Below, piece by piece: positions 42,893 to 51,416 of a DNA stretch of 64,000 nucleotides (the stretch's first letter is position 1; each line of letters starts with the position of its first letter). The notes beneath the pieces were generated by a model that did no database searches, had not been told where the DNA came from, and was given only the letters and a program-made list of their open reading frames with translations. Made by a program: the position numbers and the translations under genes. Origin of the DNA: Chloroflexota bacterium (GTDB taxonomy: Bacteria; Chloroflexota; Limnocylindria; Limnocylindrales; CSP1-4); NCBI GenBank assembly GCA_019637815.1, contig JAHBUZ010000016.1, forward strand, positions 1-64,000. Reading direction: 5' to 3'.

Positions 42893-44566
42893 TCAGTCGC
42901 TCAGGCCGAGCGACGCTCGATAGAGCTCCAGCTGGGACTCCCGACCGATCTGGTCGGTGGTCTCCTCCCACGCCGCCGCGATCTCATCGGCGATCTCCTG
43001 CGCCGTGGCACCGCTGCCCAGGCCGTTGACGAGGATGTCCTCGGCTCGGGAGTAGTACTGGAAGATGCCCGGGATACGCGGCTCGTTCGCCGCGTTCGGG
43101 TGGTTGTAGCTGTCGAGGTTGGACGAGAGGTAGTCCTCGATGAACTCGCGGTCGTAGCCGGCCGCTTCCCACTCGTCGTAGTTGAAGTGCGAGTTCCGGT
43201 ACGGCTGATAGCCGGACGGATAGGCGACCGTCCACAGGGACAGGTCCTTGCCACCCAGGTGCGCCGCGGCGGACCAGGCGCACTTGCGCTTCAGCTCATC
43301 GCCGGAGACCTGATTGGTGACATAGATGCCCCAGCCGATGTAGGCGTTGGACGGCGCCCGGTTGGGGGTCTCCTCCCATGCCTCGGTCATCCAGTTGTAG
43401 ACCCGGTCGGCGCCGGGGTTGATGTCGAAGCCCACCACGGGGCCCACGACGGACGTATCCGAGGTCCGGGCGTTGGAGCCCACGTCGCCCCACCACATGA
43501 CCGCAGCGCCGGTGCCGGCCAGGAACTGGTCGAAGCCGGTCCCGTTGGGATCCTTGCTGAGCTGGTCCGCCGGGTAGGCGCCGGGCGTGTCCTTGAGGTC
43601 GATGACGTCCTGGATCGCCTGCACCCAGCCGGGGGTGTTGATCAGCGGCCGCATGTCCGCCGGGTCGAACAGGAAGGCGGGGCTGTCCGGGTGCTTGGCG
43701 TAGGCCACGGCACGGTCGGTCAGGAAGTAGAGGCCGAAGCCGCCCCACAGGTAGTTGAGCGGGTCGACGACGCCATGGGCATCGAGACCCGTGAGCGGAT
43801 CCTTCTTGCCGGCCAGGAACTTCGACTGCTCGTTGACCTGCTCCCAGGTGGTGGGCGGTGCCCATTCACCGGCATGGCCCTCGGCGGTCCATGCCTCGGC
43901 GAGCGCGGCGTCCGCGTAGTAGTCGGTCCGATAGGCGAGCGTGTGCGTATCGCCGTCGATGGAGATGCGATACGTCTCGCCACCCCAGGTGCCGACCGGC
44001 GGCTTCAGGTAGTCCACGTAGTCGTCGATGTCGATCTGTTCCTTCACCCAGTCGGGCATCGGGTCCAGCAGACCGCGACCGGCGGTGTCGCCCTCGAACG
44101 GCGAGCCCATGGCCAGGATGTCGAAGTCGACGGTCCCGGTGGCGATCGCCTGCTGGAGGCGGCCGTTGTAGTCGGCCTGCGCCAGGTCGATCCATTCGAT
44201 GTTCGCGCCGGTGTAGTCCACCCATGCCCGCAGGAAGCCGCGGAACAGGAAGTTGTGGAGCCCCTGGTTGTTGAGGCCCAGGAAGGTGAGGTTCACCCCT
44301 GCGCACTCACCTTCGGCGACGTTCGCCCTGGTGGGTCCCAGGGTCAGCTCGCCGACCCGCTGCCAGTCGGCGTCCGTCGGGCTGCCAGCGCCCACGCCCG
44401 GGATCTTGAGCAGCTCGGCGCGCAGCTCCGCCGACGAGTCCTGTGCGGCGGCCGGCAGACCGCCGACCACCAGGGCGGTCGCTGCGCCGATGGCGACCGC
44501 ACCCTGGAGCGCCCTGCGATGACGCGTCTCCCCACGCGTCGCACGTCCCTTGAGTCCGAACCTCAC
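42893..44566 (-). CDS. Sugar ABC transporter substrate-binding protein
   Basis: This 557-residue extracellular binding protein is read from GTG 44566 (GGAGGAG site just upstream). The signal peptide is residues about 1-43 (VAIGAATALVVGGLPAAAQD), with no lipobox Cys. Family features: NLTFLGLNNQGLHNFLFRGF, VDFDILAMGSPFEG, GTGAAVMWWGDVGSNART and WTVAYPSGYQPYRNSHF. At over 500 residues it is longer than MalE and resembles large CUT1 binding proteins. The perfect TTGACA promoter at 44654 drives it and the permease genes. Confidence 0.9.
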   Translation of the reverse strand: MRFGLKGRATRGETRHRRALQGAVAIGAATALVVGGLPAAAQDSSAELRAELLKIPGVGAGSPTDADWQRVGELTLGPTRANVAEGECAGVNLTFLGLNNQGLHNFLFRGFLRAWVDYTGANIEWIDLAQADYNGRLQQAIATGTVDFDILAMGSPFEGDTAGRGLLDPMPDWVKEQIDIDDYVDYLKPPVGTWGGETYRISIDGDTHTLAYRTDYYADAALAEAWTAEGHAGEWAPPTTWEQVNEQSKFLAGKKDPLTGLDAHGVVDPLNYLWGGFGLYFLTDRAVAYAKHPDSPAFLFDPADMRPLINTPGWVQAIQDVIDLKDTPGAYPADQLSKDPNGTGFDQFLAGTGAAVMWWGDVGSNARTSDTSVVGPVVGFDINPGADRVYNWMTEAWEETPNRAPSNAYIGWGIYVTNQVSGDELKRKCAWSAAAHLGGKDLSLWTVAYPSGYQPYRNSHFNYDEWEAAGYDREFIEDYLSSNLDSYNHPNAANEPRIPGIFQYYSRAEDILVNGLGSGATAQEIADEIAAAWEETTDQIGRESQLELYRASLGLSD

Positions 44567-44630
44567 GGTCTCCTCCTCCTGCACCCAGCTGGCGACCGGA
44601 CCGCCTCCGGCCGCCGCCCGAGTGCCCGGG

Positions 44631-44659
44631 AGCATCGCGAGTACGACGCGCGCTGTCAA
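44631..44659 (-). promoter_or_regulatory. Promoter of the sugar ABC operon
   Basis: On the minus strand TTGACA (44659-44654), 17 bases, then GATGCT (44636-44631). The -35 is consensus. Transcription would start near 44624, about 58 bases before GTG 44566. The rest of the 294-base divergent region up to fucU shows no clear operator. Confidence 0.75.
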
Positions 44660-44860
44660 GCCAGCGAGCCCTGGCCGGAGCGCACGACCGGTCCCGGATC
44701 TGGCTATCCGAGGCCCCCGGGATGGTCGACAGCCGGAGGGGTTCGCGGTGGGGCCCGAGCCGCTCGCGATGCTGGCGCATGGCATCCTGTCGAGTGTCTG
44801 CGCGACGGTGATGGACACCACGGGCCCGCCGCGCGCGACGGGAGGAGGAGAGGAGTCGAG

Positions 44861-45313
44861 ATGCTCAAGGGGATCGATCACCGACTCAACGCCGAGGTGC
44901 TGGGATGCCTCCGCGCGATGGGGCACGGCGACATGCTCATCGTGTCCGATACCAACTTCCCGGCGGATTCCGTGGCGCGTGCCACCGTGACCGGCAGCCT
45001 CCTGCGGATGGAGAACCTGACGGCGGCGGAGGCCGTGGGGGCGATCCTGTCCGTGCTGCCGCTCGATACCGCGGTGGACGACTTCGCGGGCCGCATGGAG
45101 ATGAGCGGTCATCCCGACGAGATCCCGCCCGTGCAGGCCGAGGTCCAGGCGGCGATCGACCGGGCGGAAGGCCGGCCACGACCCATGGTGGGCATCGAGC
45201 GCTTCGCCTTCTATGACCTCGCGCGGACCGCCTACGCCGTCATCCAGACCGGCGAACGACGGTTCTGGGGGTGCTTCATGCTCCGCAAGGGCGTCATCCC
45301 GCCGGAGGACTGA
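44861..45313 (+). CDS. fucU: RbsD/FucU family sugar mutarotase
   Basis: This 150-residue pyranase/mutarotase interconverts anomers of a sugar such as fucose or ribose. It starts MLKGIDHRLNAEVLGCLRAM, with the catalytic His region GHGDMLIVSDTNFP, and ends RTAYAVIQTGERRFWGCFML. ATG 44861 lies behind GGAGGAGGAGAGGAG. The frame is open far upstream but that part is the shadow of the ABC genes. Being divergent from the sugar transporter, it probably handles the imported sugar. The FucU versus RbsD split cannot be decided here. Confidence 0.92.
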   Translation: MLKGIDHRLNAEVLGCLRAMGHGDMLIVSDTNFPADSVARATVTGSLLRMENLTAAEAVGAILSVLPLDTAVDDFAGRMEMSGHPDEIPPVQAEVQAAIDRAEGRPRPMVGIERFAFYDLARTAYAVIQTGERRFWGCFMLRKGVIPPED

Positions 45314-45318
45314 GCGGG

Positions 45319-46299
45319 TCAGCGCGTGGCGAGCACCTCGCGGGCGGCATCGACGACCGCCCCATGGATGGCCGCGGGCGCCGCGATGATGCCCCGGTTC
45401 GCCGTCAGGCGGCGCCCGGTGGTCCAGTCGAGCGTCCGGCCATCGACATCGGTCACCACGCCGCCAGCCTCCTCGACGACGAGCGCGCCCGCCGCGTGGT
45501 CCCAGATGTTCTCGACGTACCCGCCCCGCGGGATGCGCAGATAGATCGATGCGTCACCACGTGCCACGAGCGCGTACTTGGCCTGGCTGTCGAGCCGCGA
45601 TGGCTGCGCGGTGATGCCCAGGATGGACCCGATCCGCGCGGCCTCCTCCTGGCCACTGTGGGCCGCTTCCACGGACTCCGCGTAGCAGGCCTCCGCGGGA
45701 TCGCTGATCGCCGCGACCGAGATCCGGGCAGGGGAGGGCGTGTCGTCCAGCGCTTCCTCCCAGGCGCCTTCGCCACGGACCGCGACGAACAGGCTGCCGA
45801 TGCGCCCATCCGGGCGTTCGAGTGCCGGGCAGCCGAGGACCCCCATGACGACCTCGCCGTCCTCCACGAGCGCCAGCGCGATGGCGTACTGGCCACCCCG
45901 CAGGAAGCCCTTGGTGCCATCGACGGGGTCGAGCGTCCACCAGCGACCCGCTGGCCCGCCGGTCGCTCCGCCTCGGTCGAGCGCCGCCGCGACCCGGTCG
46001 AACGGGACCTCCGGCGCGCAGGCCCGGAGATGTCGTTCGACACCAGCCCGGATCGCCGGGTCGGTCGTCACCTGGGACGCGTCCTCCTCGCCCACGAGCG
46101 GGTCATGGGGGAATGCCTCCGCGAGCGCGAGGCTCACGAGGACCTGGGCACCCAGGTCCGCCACGGTGACCGGCGAGCGATCGCCCTTGGCGGTCGACTG
46201 GCTGGGGTCGAAGCCGTCGCGGACGGACCGGGTCAGGGTCGCTGCGGCACGGACCGCGGCGGTGGCCGCGGCACGTTCCGCGTGGTATGGGGCGGTCAC
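45319..46299 (-). CDS. Inositol-monophosphatase-family phosphatase, 3'(2'),5'-bisphosphate nucleotidase-like
   Basis: This 326-residue Mg-dependent phosphatase of the IMPase superfamily most resembles the HAL2/bisphosphate nucleotidase group, which dephosphorylates 3'-phosphoadenosine 5'-phosphate from sulfate assimilation. Metal ligands: Asp in SPVTVADLGAQ, Glu-Glu in LVGEEDA, and WTLDPVDGTKGFLRGGQYA, where the HAL2-like GTKGFLR is decisive; then WDHAAGALVVEEAGGVVTD. It overlaps aroE by four bases and is the downstream gene of that pair. Histidinol phosphatase is an alternative. Confidence 0.88.
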   Translation of the reverse strand: MTAPYHAERAAATAAVRAAATLTRSVRDGFDPSQSTAKGDRSPVTVADLGAQVLVSLALAEAFPHDPLVGEEDASQVTTDPAIRAGVERHLRACAPEVPFDRVAAALDRGGATGGPAGRWWTLDPVDGTKGFLRGGQYAIALALVEDGEVVMGVLGCPALERPDGRIGSLFVAVRGEGAWEEALDDTPSPARISVAAISDPAEACYAESVEAAHSGQEEAARIGSILGITAQPSRLDSQAKYALVARGDASIYLRIPRGGYVENIWDHAAGALVVEEAGGVVTDVDGRTLDWTTGRRLTANRGIIAAPAAIHGAVVDAAREVLATR

Positions 46300-47168
46300 G
46301 CCTCCTCGGCGCCCGCCGGTGCGGGCTGGGCGTCACGGGCCGTCTCGAGCGTCTCGGTCAGGAGCTCCAGCGGGGCCTGCTGTCCGGTCCACAGCTGGAA
46401 CGCCGCCGCGCTCTGGTTGAGCAGCATCGTGTCACCGTTGAGGACCGTCGCGCCGGCAGCCTGCGCCTCGCGCATGAGGCGCGTCTCGCGGGGCGTGTAG
46501 AGCAGGTCCAGGACCAGCAGGTCCGGGGGCAGCAGCTCCGCCGGGATGGGCGTCTCGTCCGCGGTGCGACCCAGCGAGCTCGCATTGATCAGGAGCTTGG
46601 TGCGGGCGAGCTCCGCTTCCAGCACCGACTCGTGCCAGGGCTTGGCCCGCAGCTCCATGTGGGACGCGCTCTTGCCGAAGTGCTTGGTCAGCGCCTCCGC
46701 GCGATGGAGATGGCGGTTGAACACGATGACGTGCTGGAAGCCGGACGTGATGAGCGCGTACACCGCCGCGCGCGCCCCGCCGCCCGCACCGAGCACGACC
46801 GCCGCCTTGGGCATCTTCTGCTTGCCCACCAGCTCCTCCAGGGCGACCCGGAATCCCGGCACGTCCGTGTTGTGGCCGATGAGCCGCGAGCCCTCGCGGG
46901 TCACCGTGTCCACGGCGCCGGTCGCCTGGGCGTCCTCGGACAGGCGGTCCATCATCGGTACGACCCGCTCCTTGTAGGGCACCGTGATGTTGGCGCCGAG
47001 CGTGTCCGCGTCCTTGAGGCCCGCGATCGTGTCCGCGAGCTCGATGAGCGGCTTGTCCACGAGCTCGTAGCGTGCGTCGATACCCGCCGCATCGAAGGCG
47101 GCCTGCTGGAGGACGCCGGACAGCGAATGGGTCACCGGGTGCCCGATGAGGGCGACTCGTTTGGTCAT
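46296..47168 (-). CDS. aroE: Shikimate dehydrogenase
   Basis: This 290-residue NADPH-dependent enzyme reduces 3-dehydroshikimate in aromatic amino acid synthesis. It has RVALIGHPVTHSLSGVLQQA (shikimate Ser), ANITVPYKERVVPM with the catalytic Lys, GHNTDVPGF with the catalytic Asp, and nucleotide loop VLGAGGGARAAVYAL. The expected NATxxG reads INASSLGRTADETPIP. The ATG 47168 is chosen because homology begins there; the longer open frame runs into the tRNA-Ser gene at 47397. A GCTGGAG site precedes the ATG. It pairs functionally with the trp operon upstream. Confidence 0.95.
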   Translation of the reverse strand: MTKRVALIGHPVTHSLSGVLQQAAFDAAGIDARYELVDKPLIELADTIAGLKDADTLGANITVPYKERVVPMMDRLSEDAQATGAVDTVTREGSRLIGHNTDVPGFRVALEELVGKQKMPKAAVVLGAGGGARAAVYALITSGFQHVIVFNRHLHRAEALTKHFGKSASHMELRAKPWHESVLEAELARTKLLINASSLGRTADETPIPAELLPPDLLVLDLLYTPRETRLMREAQAAGATVLNGDTMLLNQSAAAFQLWTGQQAPLELLTETLETARDAQPAPAGAEEA

Positions 47169-47372
47169 CACAGGCTCCAGCAGGTTGCGGGTATGGGTCG
47201 ACCGCGGTCGGCTACGCTCGGGCCCCTCGCGCCGCGGCAACATCGGCCATTCCCCCGGTGCAGCGCGGTGGGGGTCTCGATGATACCCCGCTCCGGCGGG
47301 GGAGGGTCGCAGCGGCGTCGGGGATCGGCGGCACCGCCTTCGCGTCCGGCCTGCGTCCACGGCCACCGGTGC

Positions 47373-47378
47373 TATGAT
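47373..47378 (+). promoter_or_regulatory. -10 element for the tRNA-Ser/tRNA-Arg unit
   Basis: TATGAT ends 18 bases before tRNA-Ser(GCU). The two tRNAs that follow share the strong terminator at 47608. Confidence 0.6.
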
Positions 47379-47396
47379 CGGCGCCGCATGAGGCAC

Positions 47397-47489
<93 letters not shown>

Positions 47490-47514
47490 CCCGCATCGCC
47501 TCGATGCAGCGCGT

Positions 47515-47590
47515 GCGCCCGTAGCTCAGTGGATAGAGCGTCAGGTTGCGGACCTGAAGGTCGTGAGTTCGAGTCTCGCCGGGCGCGCCA
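47515..47590 (+). tRNA. tRNA-Arg, anticodon GCG
   Basis: A 76-base class I tRNA with acceptor arms GCGCCCG/CGGGCGC, G discriminator and CCA (47588-47590). The D-arm is GTAGCTCAGTGGATAGAGC. The anticodon stem TCAGG/CCTGA encloses TTGCGGA, giving GCG at 47548-47550 (reads CGC and CGU). Bacteria normally use an A34 (ACG) tRNA-Arg edited to inosine for these codons, so G34 is unusual. The sequence leaves no ambiguity about the loop. Confidence 0.96.
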
Positions 47591-47607
47591 AGATCCAGAC
47601 TCGGAAC

Positions 47608-47638
47608 GGCCCTGCCGGGATCCCGGCAGGGCCTTCTT
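47608..47638 (+). terminator. Intrinsic terminator after the tRNA pair
   Basis: GGCCCTGCCGGGA and its exact inverse TCCCGGCAGGGCC (47608-47633) form a 13-bp stem followed by TTCTTT. This is the clearest intrinsic terminator in the window. Confidence 0.92.
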
Positions 47639-47789
47639 TCATGTCCTCCCGGAGGCTCCTGGTCACGATCGCGGGGTTCCGGATAGCCCGATCGGACGGT
47701 CGAGGGGCACTTCCGTGCCCTCCGGAACCGCGTCCGTGGGGCCTATCCTGCGTGCGACCCGACCCACAGCAGCGAGGGAGGTTCGACCG

Positions 47790-48122
47790 ATGGATGCACC
47801 CCAGCCGGAACAGCGCATCGAGTGGTTCCATGACGGTTTCCGAGTCATCCGGGTCTTCGTGCAGGACCCCATGGACATGGCCACCAGGGAGCACGTCATG
47901 GCGGCCGTGGCGCGGTTTCGCGAGATCACGGACCTCGCGACGCTCAAGGCGGAGGTGGCAGCCATCGCGGCCGCGACGGGGCTGGCATCGACGGTCGTCC
48001 ACCAGGCGGACCACGTCGATCCGTTCGGGGAGTGGGTGACCATCGGTTTCTGGAGTCGTGGCGGCGCGCTGCCGGCCGGTGCCGGTCGGTCGGCGATGCT
48101 CGACGATCCGTGGCGGACGTGA
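47790..48122 (+). CDS. Hypothetical protein, 110 residues
   Basis: This small soluble protein, starting MDAPQPEQRIEWFHDGFRVI, has no recognised family. It mixes a beta-rich start, a helical middle (FREITDLATLKAEVAAIAAA) and GEWVTIGFWSRGG near the end. The ATG is set by a GGGAGG site eight bases upstream; the open frame extends to 47529 but runs into the tRNA-Arg and its terminator. A TATCCT hexamer lies at 47744-47749. Confidence 0.6.
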   Translation: MDAPQPEQRIEWFHDGFRVIRVFVQDPMDMATREHVMAAVARFREITDLATLKAEVAAIAAATGLASTVVHQADHVDPFGEWVTIGFWSRGGALPAGAGRSAMLDDPWRT

Positions 48123-48208
48123 CGTCGCCCCTGGGATGACCCGTTCCCGAGCCGCCGACCGAGCCTCGGACTGACGCCAGCCTCGATCACGGGGTCGTGC
48201 TGGTCCGG

Positions 48209-48725
48209 TCAGTCCTTCGGCAGGAAGCGGCCCCAGTAGTCGCGGATGGCGCGCTCCACCAGCGTCGCATCCGCCTGGTCGAGCTCGACGAGCCGCGGCA
48301 GTGCCTCGACGTGTGCGGCGATCGCGGCCCGCTGCCCGGGCGTCCAGCCGTCGAACATGGCGTACCGTTCCGCTCGAGACTCCTTGCCGGGCGCGATCAC
48401 GGACATGGTCCCGATCACCGCCATGTCTGCGTCGTCGAACCAGGGGTCCTCGTCGTAGTCGTCGAGCAGCCAGACCATGAACGCCGGCAGGTAGTAGCGC
48501 AGGCCCTCGTCATCGAGGTGGGCGATGCAGTCCCGCAGGAGCTCGGACTCGGGGACCTGCGACCAGTCGTCGGTGACCTCGACGCCCGGCCAGGCTGCAT
48601 AGTCGGTATCCCGGCCCAAGGATCCAGTTGTCGGTCGCCTGCGCCTGCCGGAGGCTCACACCACCTCCGAGTCGCACCCCGGCGAACGCCGTCCTGATCC
48701 CTGCGATGACTCGCTCGCGCTCCAT
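48209..48725 (-). pseudogene. DUF6714-like gene interrupted by one frameshift
   Basis: The N-terminal 36 codons (from ATG 48725: MERERVIAGIRTAFAGVRLG, then GGVSLRQAQATDNWIL) and the C-terminal 135 codons (GRDTDYAAWPGVEVTDDW onward, then LDDEGLRYYLPAFMVWLLDD) lie in different frames. Removing one G from the GGG run at about 48615-48617 joins them as ...DNWILGRDTDYAAW..., a continuous protein of about 171 residues of the DUF6714 type, whose function is unknown. It is either a real single-base insertion or an assembly error. The C-terminal half alone is open from 48619. Confidence 0.65.
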
Positions 48726-48816
48726 CCGCCGCAGGATAGTGGTCGAGGCGACGCTCCCATGGCGATGGGCCGAGCGCCCGCTCGGCGGTGCGTCGGAGCC
48801 TCGGCGCGCACCGTCT

Positions 48817-49239
48817 TCAGGCCGATTCGGCGGCTTGCTTCATGCCATCGGCCTCGAGCTCCATGTAGCGCTGGGTCCGCGCCTTCTGGAACAGCGCGAT
48901 GACCGGCACGAGCAGCCCGCGCATCTCGATCGTCAATGTGAGCCGTGCCTGGTCCTCGCCCAGCGCCTCGACGCGATGCCCGGCGACGATGGTGATACCG
49001 CCCGTCCGCTGGACCCATTCGAAGAAGGATGGCGCGTTCCAGGCCGTGACCTCCCAGGTGCCTTCCGGAAGCTTCGGCTGCTTGAGCCGCACGCGGCTCC
49101 CCGCGGTGATGGGCGTCGGTGTCAGGAGTTCGACGGTATCGACGGTCTCGATGCGCTGCGGCCAGGCCTCGATGGCGCTGAGCACGTCCCAGACGCGCTG
49201 CTGGGACGCCTCGATGTCGATGGACTGCTCGAAACGCAT
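48817..49239 (-). CDS. SRPBCC (START-like) family protein
   Basis: This 140-residue protein of the SRPBCC/polyketide-cyclase fold binds a hydrophobic ligand in a cavity. The start MRFEQSIDIEASQQRVWDVL is typical, followed by IEAWPQRIETVDTVELLTPT, FFEWVQRTGGITIVAGHRVE and the long C-terminal helix RTQRYMELEADGMKQAA. No catalytic residue is evident. A GGAGGAGG site precedes the ATG, and TAGACT read on the minus strand (49289-49284) is a fair -10 about 45 bases upstream. Confidence 0.85.
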   Translation of the reverse strand: MRFEQSIDIEASQQRVWDVLSAIEAWPQRIETVDTVELLTPTPITAGSRVRLKQPKLPEGTWEVTAWNAPSFFEWVQRTGGITIVAGHRVEALGEDQARLTLTIEMRGLLVPVIALFQKARTQRYMELEADGMKQAAESA

Positions 49240-49454
49240 ATCGCGATCCTCCTCCGAGGCACCAGGGCGCTCGATGTCGACGCAGTCTAGTCGGACGCAT
49301 CGTCGTCGATCGACGAGGGAACGCTCCCCGCGACGTCATCGATGGACGACGGATCCAGGCACGCGACGCTGGACGCCGTGACCCAGGACGCGCACAGTAG
49401 GCACGAGCCGGGCCCGCTCGTGGTGACCGGCGGATCATGGACGAGGGGATCCCC

Positions 49455-49706
49455 ATGCCGAGGATTGCGACCTGGGCGCTGGTCATCTGGACGGTCCTCA
49501 TGGGCGTGCTCGCCCTCATCGGGCTCGCGACCGCTGCTCCTGACCCGTGCGGCTACGACCTCGGGTCGATCGCCTACTGCGCCGCGGACCAGGGCGCCGG
49601 ACCGGTCCTGGGCATGCAGACGCTCGGGCGCATCTGGGGGATCGGGATGGTCGTCCTCGGCGCGACCTGGGTGATGACGCGGCCGACCCGTCACGCAGCC
49701 CACTGA
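49455..49706 (+). CDS. Small membrane protein with two helices
   Basis: This 83-residue protein has two hydrophobic segments (about residues 4-25 and 58-75) around a loop with DPCGYDLGSIAYCAADQG; the two Cys could form a disulfide. The ATG at 49455 is preferred over 49437 because GAGGGGAT lies just before it. No family was recognised. The gene call is moderately secure. Confidence 0.6.
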   Translation: MPRIATWALVIWTVLMGVLALIGLATAAPDPCGYDLGSIAYCAADQGAGPVLGMQTLGRIWGIGMVVLGATWVMTRPTRHAAH

Positions 49707-49819
49707 ACCGGGACGAGTGAGCAGTCCCGGAGAAGCCAGCGTGACCCTCGTGGTCCTAGCATCGTCACGGACACCCACCGACACGGACGCGACATGACGA
49801 GCCCACGGAGGACCACCTG

Positions 49820-50275
49820 ATGGCCACGAAAGGCACCGCGACGAAGCGGACCGAGACGACCACGACCTTCACCGACGACGAGAAGGCCGCGATGCAGGAG
49901 CGCGCCCGCGAGCTGAAGAAGGCCAAGGCACGCGGCGGCAAGACGGATGGCACCGCGGACGTGCTCGAGAAGATCGCCGAGATGGACCCCGCCGACCGCG
50001 CGATCGCGGAGCGGATCCACGCGATCGTCACGGAGCACGCACCGCAGCTGCAGCCGCGGACGTGGTACGGCATGCCCGCCTACGGCATCGCCGGCAAGGC
50101 GACCGTCTTCTTCCAGGCGGCGTCGAAGTTCAAGGCCCGCTACGCCACCCTCGGCTTCAACGACGACGCGCAGCTCGATGACGGCGACATGTGGCCCACG
50201 GCCTACGCGATCGCCGAGCTGAACGAGACCGTCGAGGCGCGCATCATCGAGCTCATCCGGAGGCTCGCGAGCTGA
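49820..50275 (+). CDS. DUF1801-type (iron-chaperone-like fold) protein
   Basis: This 151-residue protein has a Lys-rich, helical N-terminal part (residues 1-50, EKAAMQERARELKKAKARGG) and a DUF1801-like domain: ADRAIAERIHAIVTEHAPQL, TWYGMPAYGIAGKATVFF and LNETVEARIIELIRR. The fold resembles YdhG/frataxin-like proteins, and the function is uncertain. A CACGGAGGACC site precedes the ATG. The stop overlaps the next gene's ATG by one base, so the two are coupled. Confidence 0.8.
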   Translation: MATKGTATKRTETTTTFTDDEKAAMQERARELKKAKARGGKTDGTADVLEKIAEMDPADRAIAERIHAIVTEHAPQLQPRTWYGMPAYGIAGKATVFFQAASKFKARYATLGFNDDAQLDDGDMWPTAYAIAELNETVEARIIELIRRLAS

Positions 50276-51261
50276 TGGCGGATCACCCGCCGCTGGGCCT
50301 CCCGCCCGCCACCGACGGCGCACCGGTCGCCGACTGGGCACCGGTCATCGATGACCCCGCGTTCGAGACCCTCCTGCGCCCCGACGCCGTGCTCCACCGG
50401 CTGGCCACGGGCGCGGTGTGGGCCGAGGGCCCGGTGTGGCTCGCGGCGGATGGCTCGGTGCTCTGGAGCGACATCCCGAACGACCGCGTCCTGCGCTGGC
50501 ATCCGGACGAGGGCGTGTCGACCTTCCTGGCGCCCGCGGAGTACCAGAACGGGCACACGCTCCACCACGACGGCTCCATCATCGCCTGCTCGCACGGCCG
50601 GCGGCGCGTCGAGCGGATGGGCCTCGATGGATCGCTCACGTCGATCGTCGACCACCTCGGGGATCGGCGGCTGAACTCCCCGAATGACGTGGTCGTCGCG
50701 TCGGACGGGGCGATCTGGTTCACCGATCCACCGTACGGCATCCTCAGCGACTGGGAAGGCCACCAGGCCGAGTCGGAGATCGGCGACTGCCTGGTCTTCC
50801 GATACGACCCACGCACCGACGACCTCACCGCCGTGACCGACCAGCTCGACCATCCGAACGGTCTGGCGTTCTCGCCGGACGAGTCGATCCTGTACGTCTC
50901 GGACACCTCGCCGCGTGGGCACACGGCAACGGGTGACGCGTTCCCCATCGTCGCGTTCGACGTGGTCGATGGCCGGTCCCTCGAGCGACCACGCGTGTTC
51001 TATACCTGCACGACCGGTGCCGCGGATGGCTTCCGCGTGGATGTCGATGGCAACGTCTGGACGTCCGCAGGGGACGGCATCCATGTCGTGGCGCCGGATG
51101 GACATCTGCTGGGTCGACTGCCAGTGCCGGAGCGGACCGCCAACTGCGTCTTCGGCGGGCTCGATGGCGACCGCCTGTTCATCACGGCCACGTCCTCGCT
51201 GTACGCGATCGAGGTGGCGACGCGGGGGGCCGGCCCGTCCGCCGCGCAGCGCCCCTCATGA
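50275..51261 (+). CDS. SMP-30/gluconolactonase family protein
   Basis: This 328-residue six-bladed beta-propeller hydrolyses sugar lactones. Metal-binding hallmarks: AVWAEGPVWLAADGSVLWSD (Glu), LNSPNDVVVASDGAIWFTDP (Asn) and LDHPNGLAFSPDESILYVSD (Asn/Asp). ATG 50275 overlaps the preceding stop by one base, while the longer open frame is shadow. The substrate may be gluconolactone or a related aldonolactone. No transporter or sugar dehydrogenase lies adjacent. Confidence 0.92.
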   Translation: MADHPPLGLPPATDGAPVADWAPVIDDPAFETLLRPDAVLHRLATGAVWAEGPVWLAADGSVLWSDIPNDRVLRWHPDEGVSTFLAPAEYQNGHTLHHDGSIIACSHGRRRVERMGLDGSLTSIVDHLGDRRLNSPNDVVVASDGAIWFTDPPYGILSDWEGHQAESEIGDCLVFRYDPRTDDLTAVTDQLDHPNGLAFSPDESILYVSDTSPRGHTATGDAFPIVAFDVVDGRSLERPRVFYTCTTGAADGFRVDVDGNVWTSAGDGIHVVAPDGHLLGRLPVPERTANCVFGGLDGDRLFITATSSLYAIEVATRGAGPSAAQRPS

Positions 51262-51416
51262 GGCAGTCCGCACGGGATCGGTGCTGACCGCACCCGGGCA
51301 ACGACCACGCAGCCCTTGCGCCTCCGCGCGAGATCCGATCACCCGGCCCTCGTCGTATCCCTTCATGACGGCCCGCCGTGGGATGCCGTGCCCGGGCCCT
51401 GCATCGAGGAGGTCCC

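Noticed and set aside
44567..44860. Riboswitch in the sugar ABC/fucU divergent region
   Set aside because: No conserved riboswitch core was seen; only promoter elements are supported.
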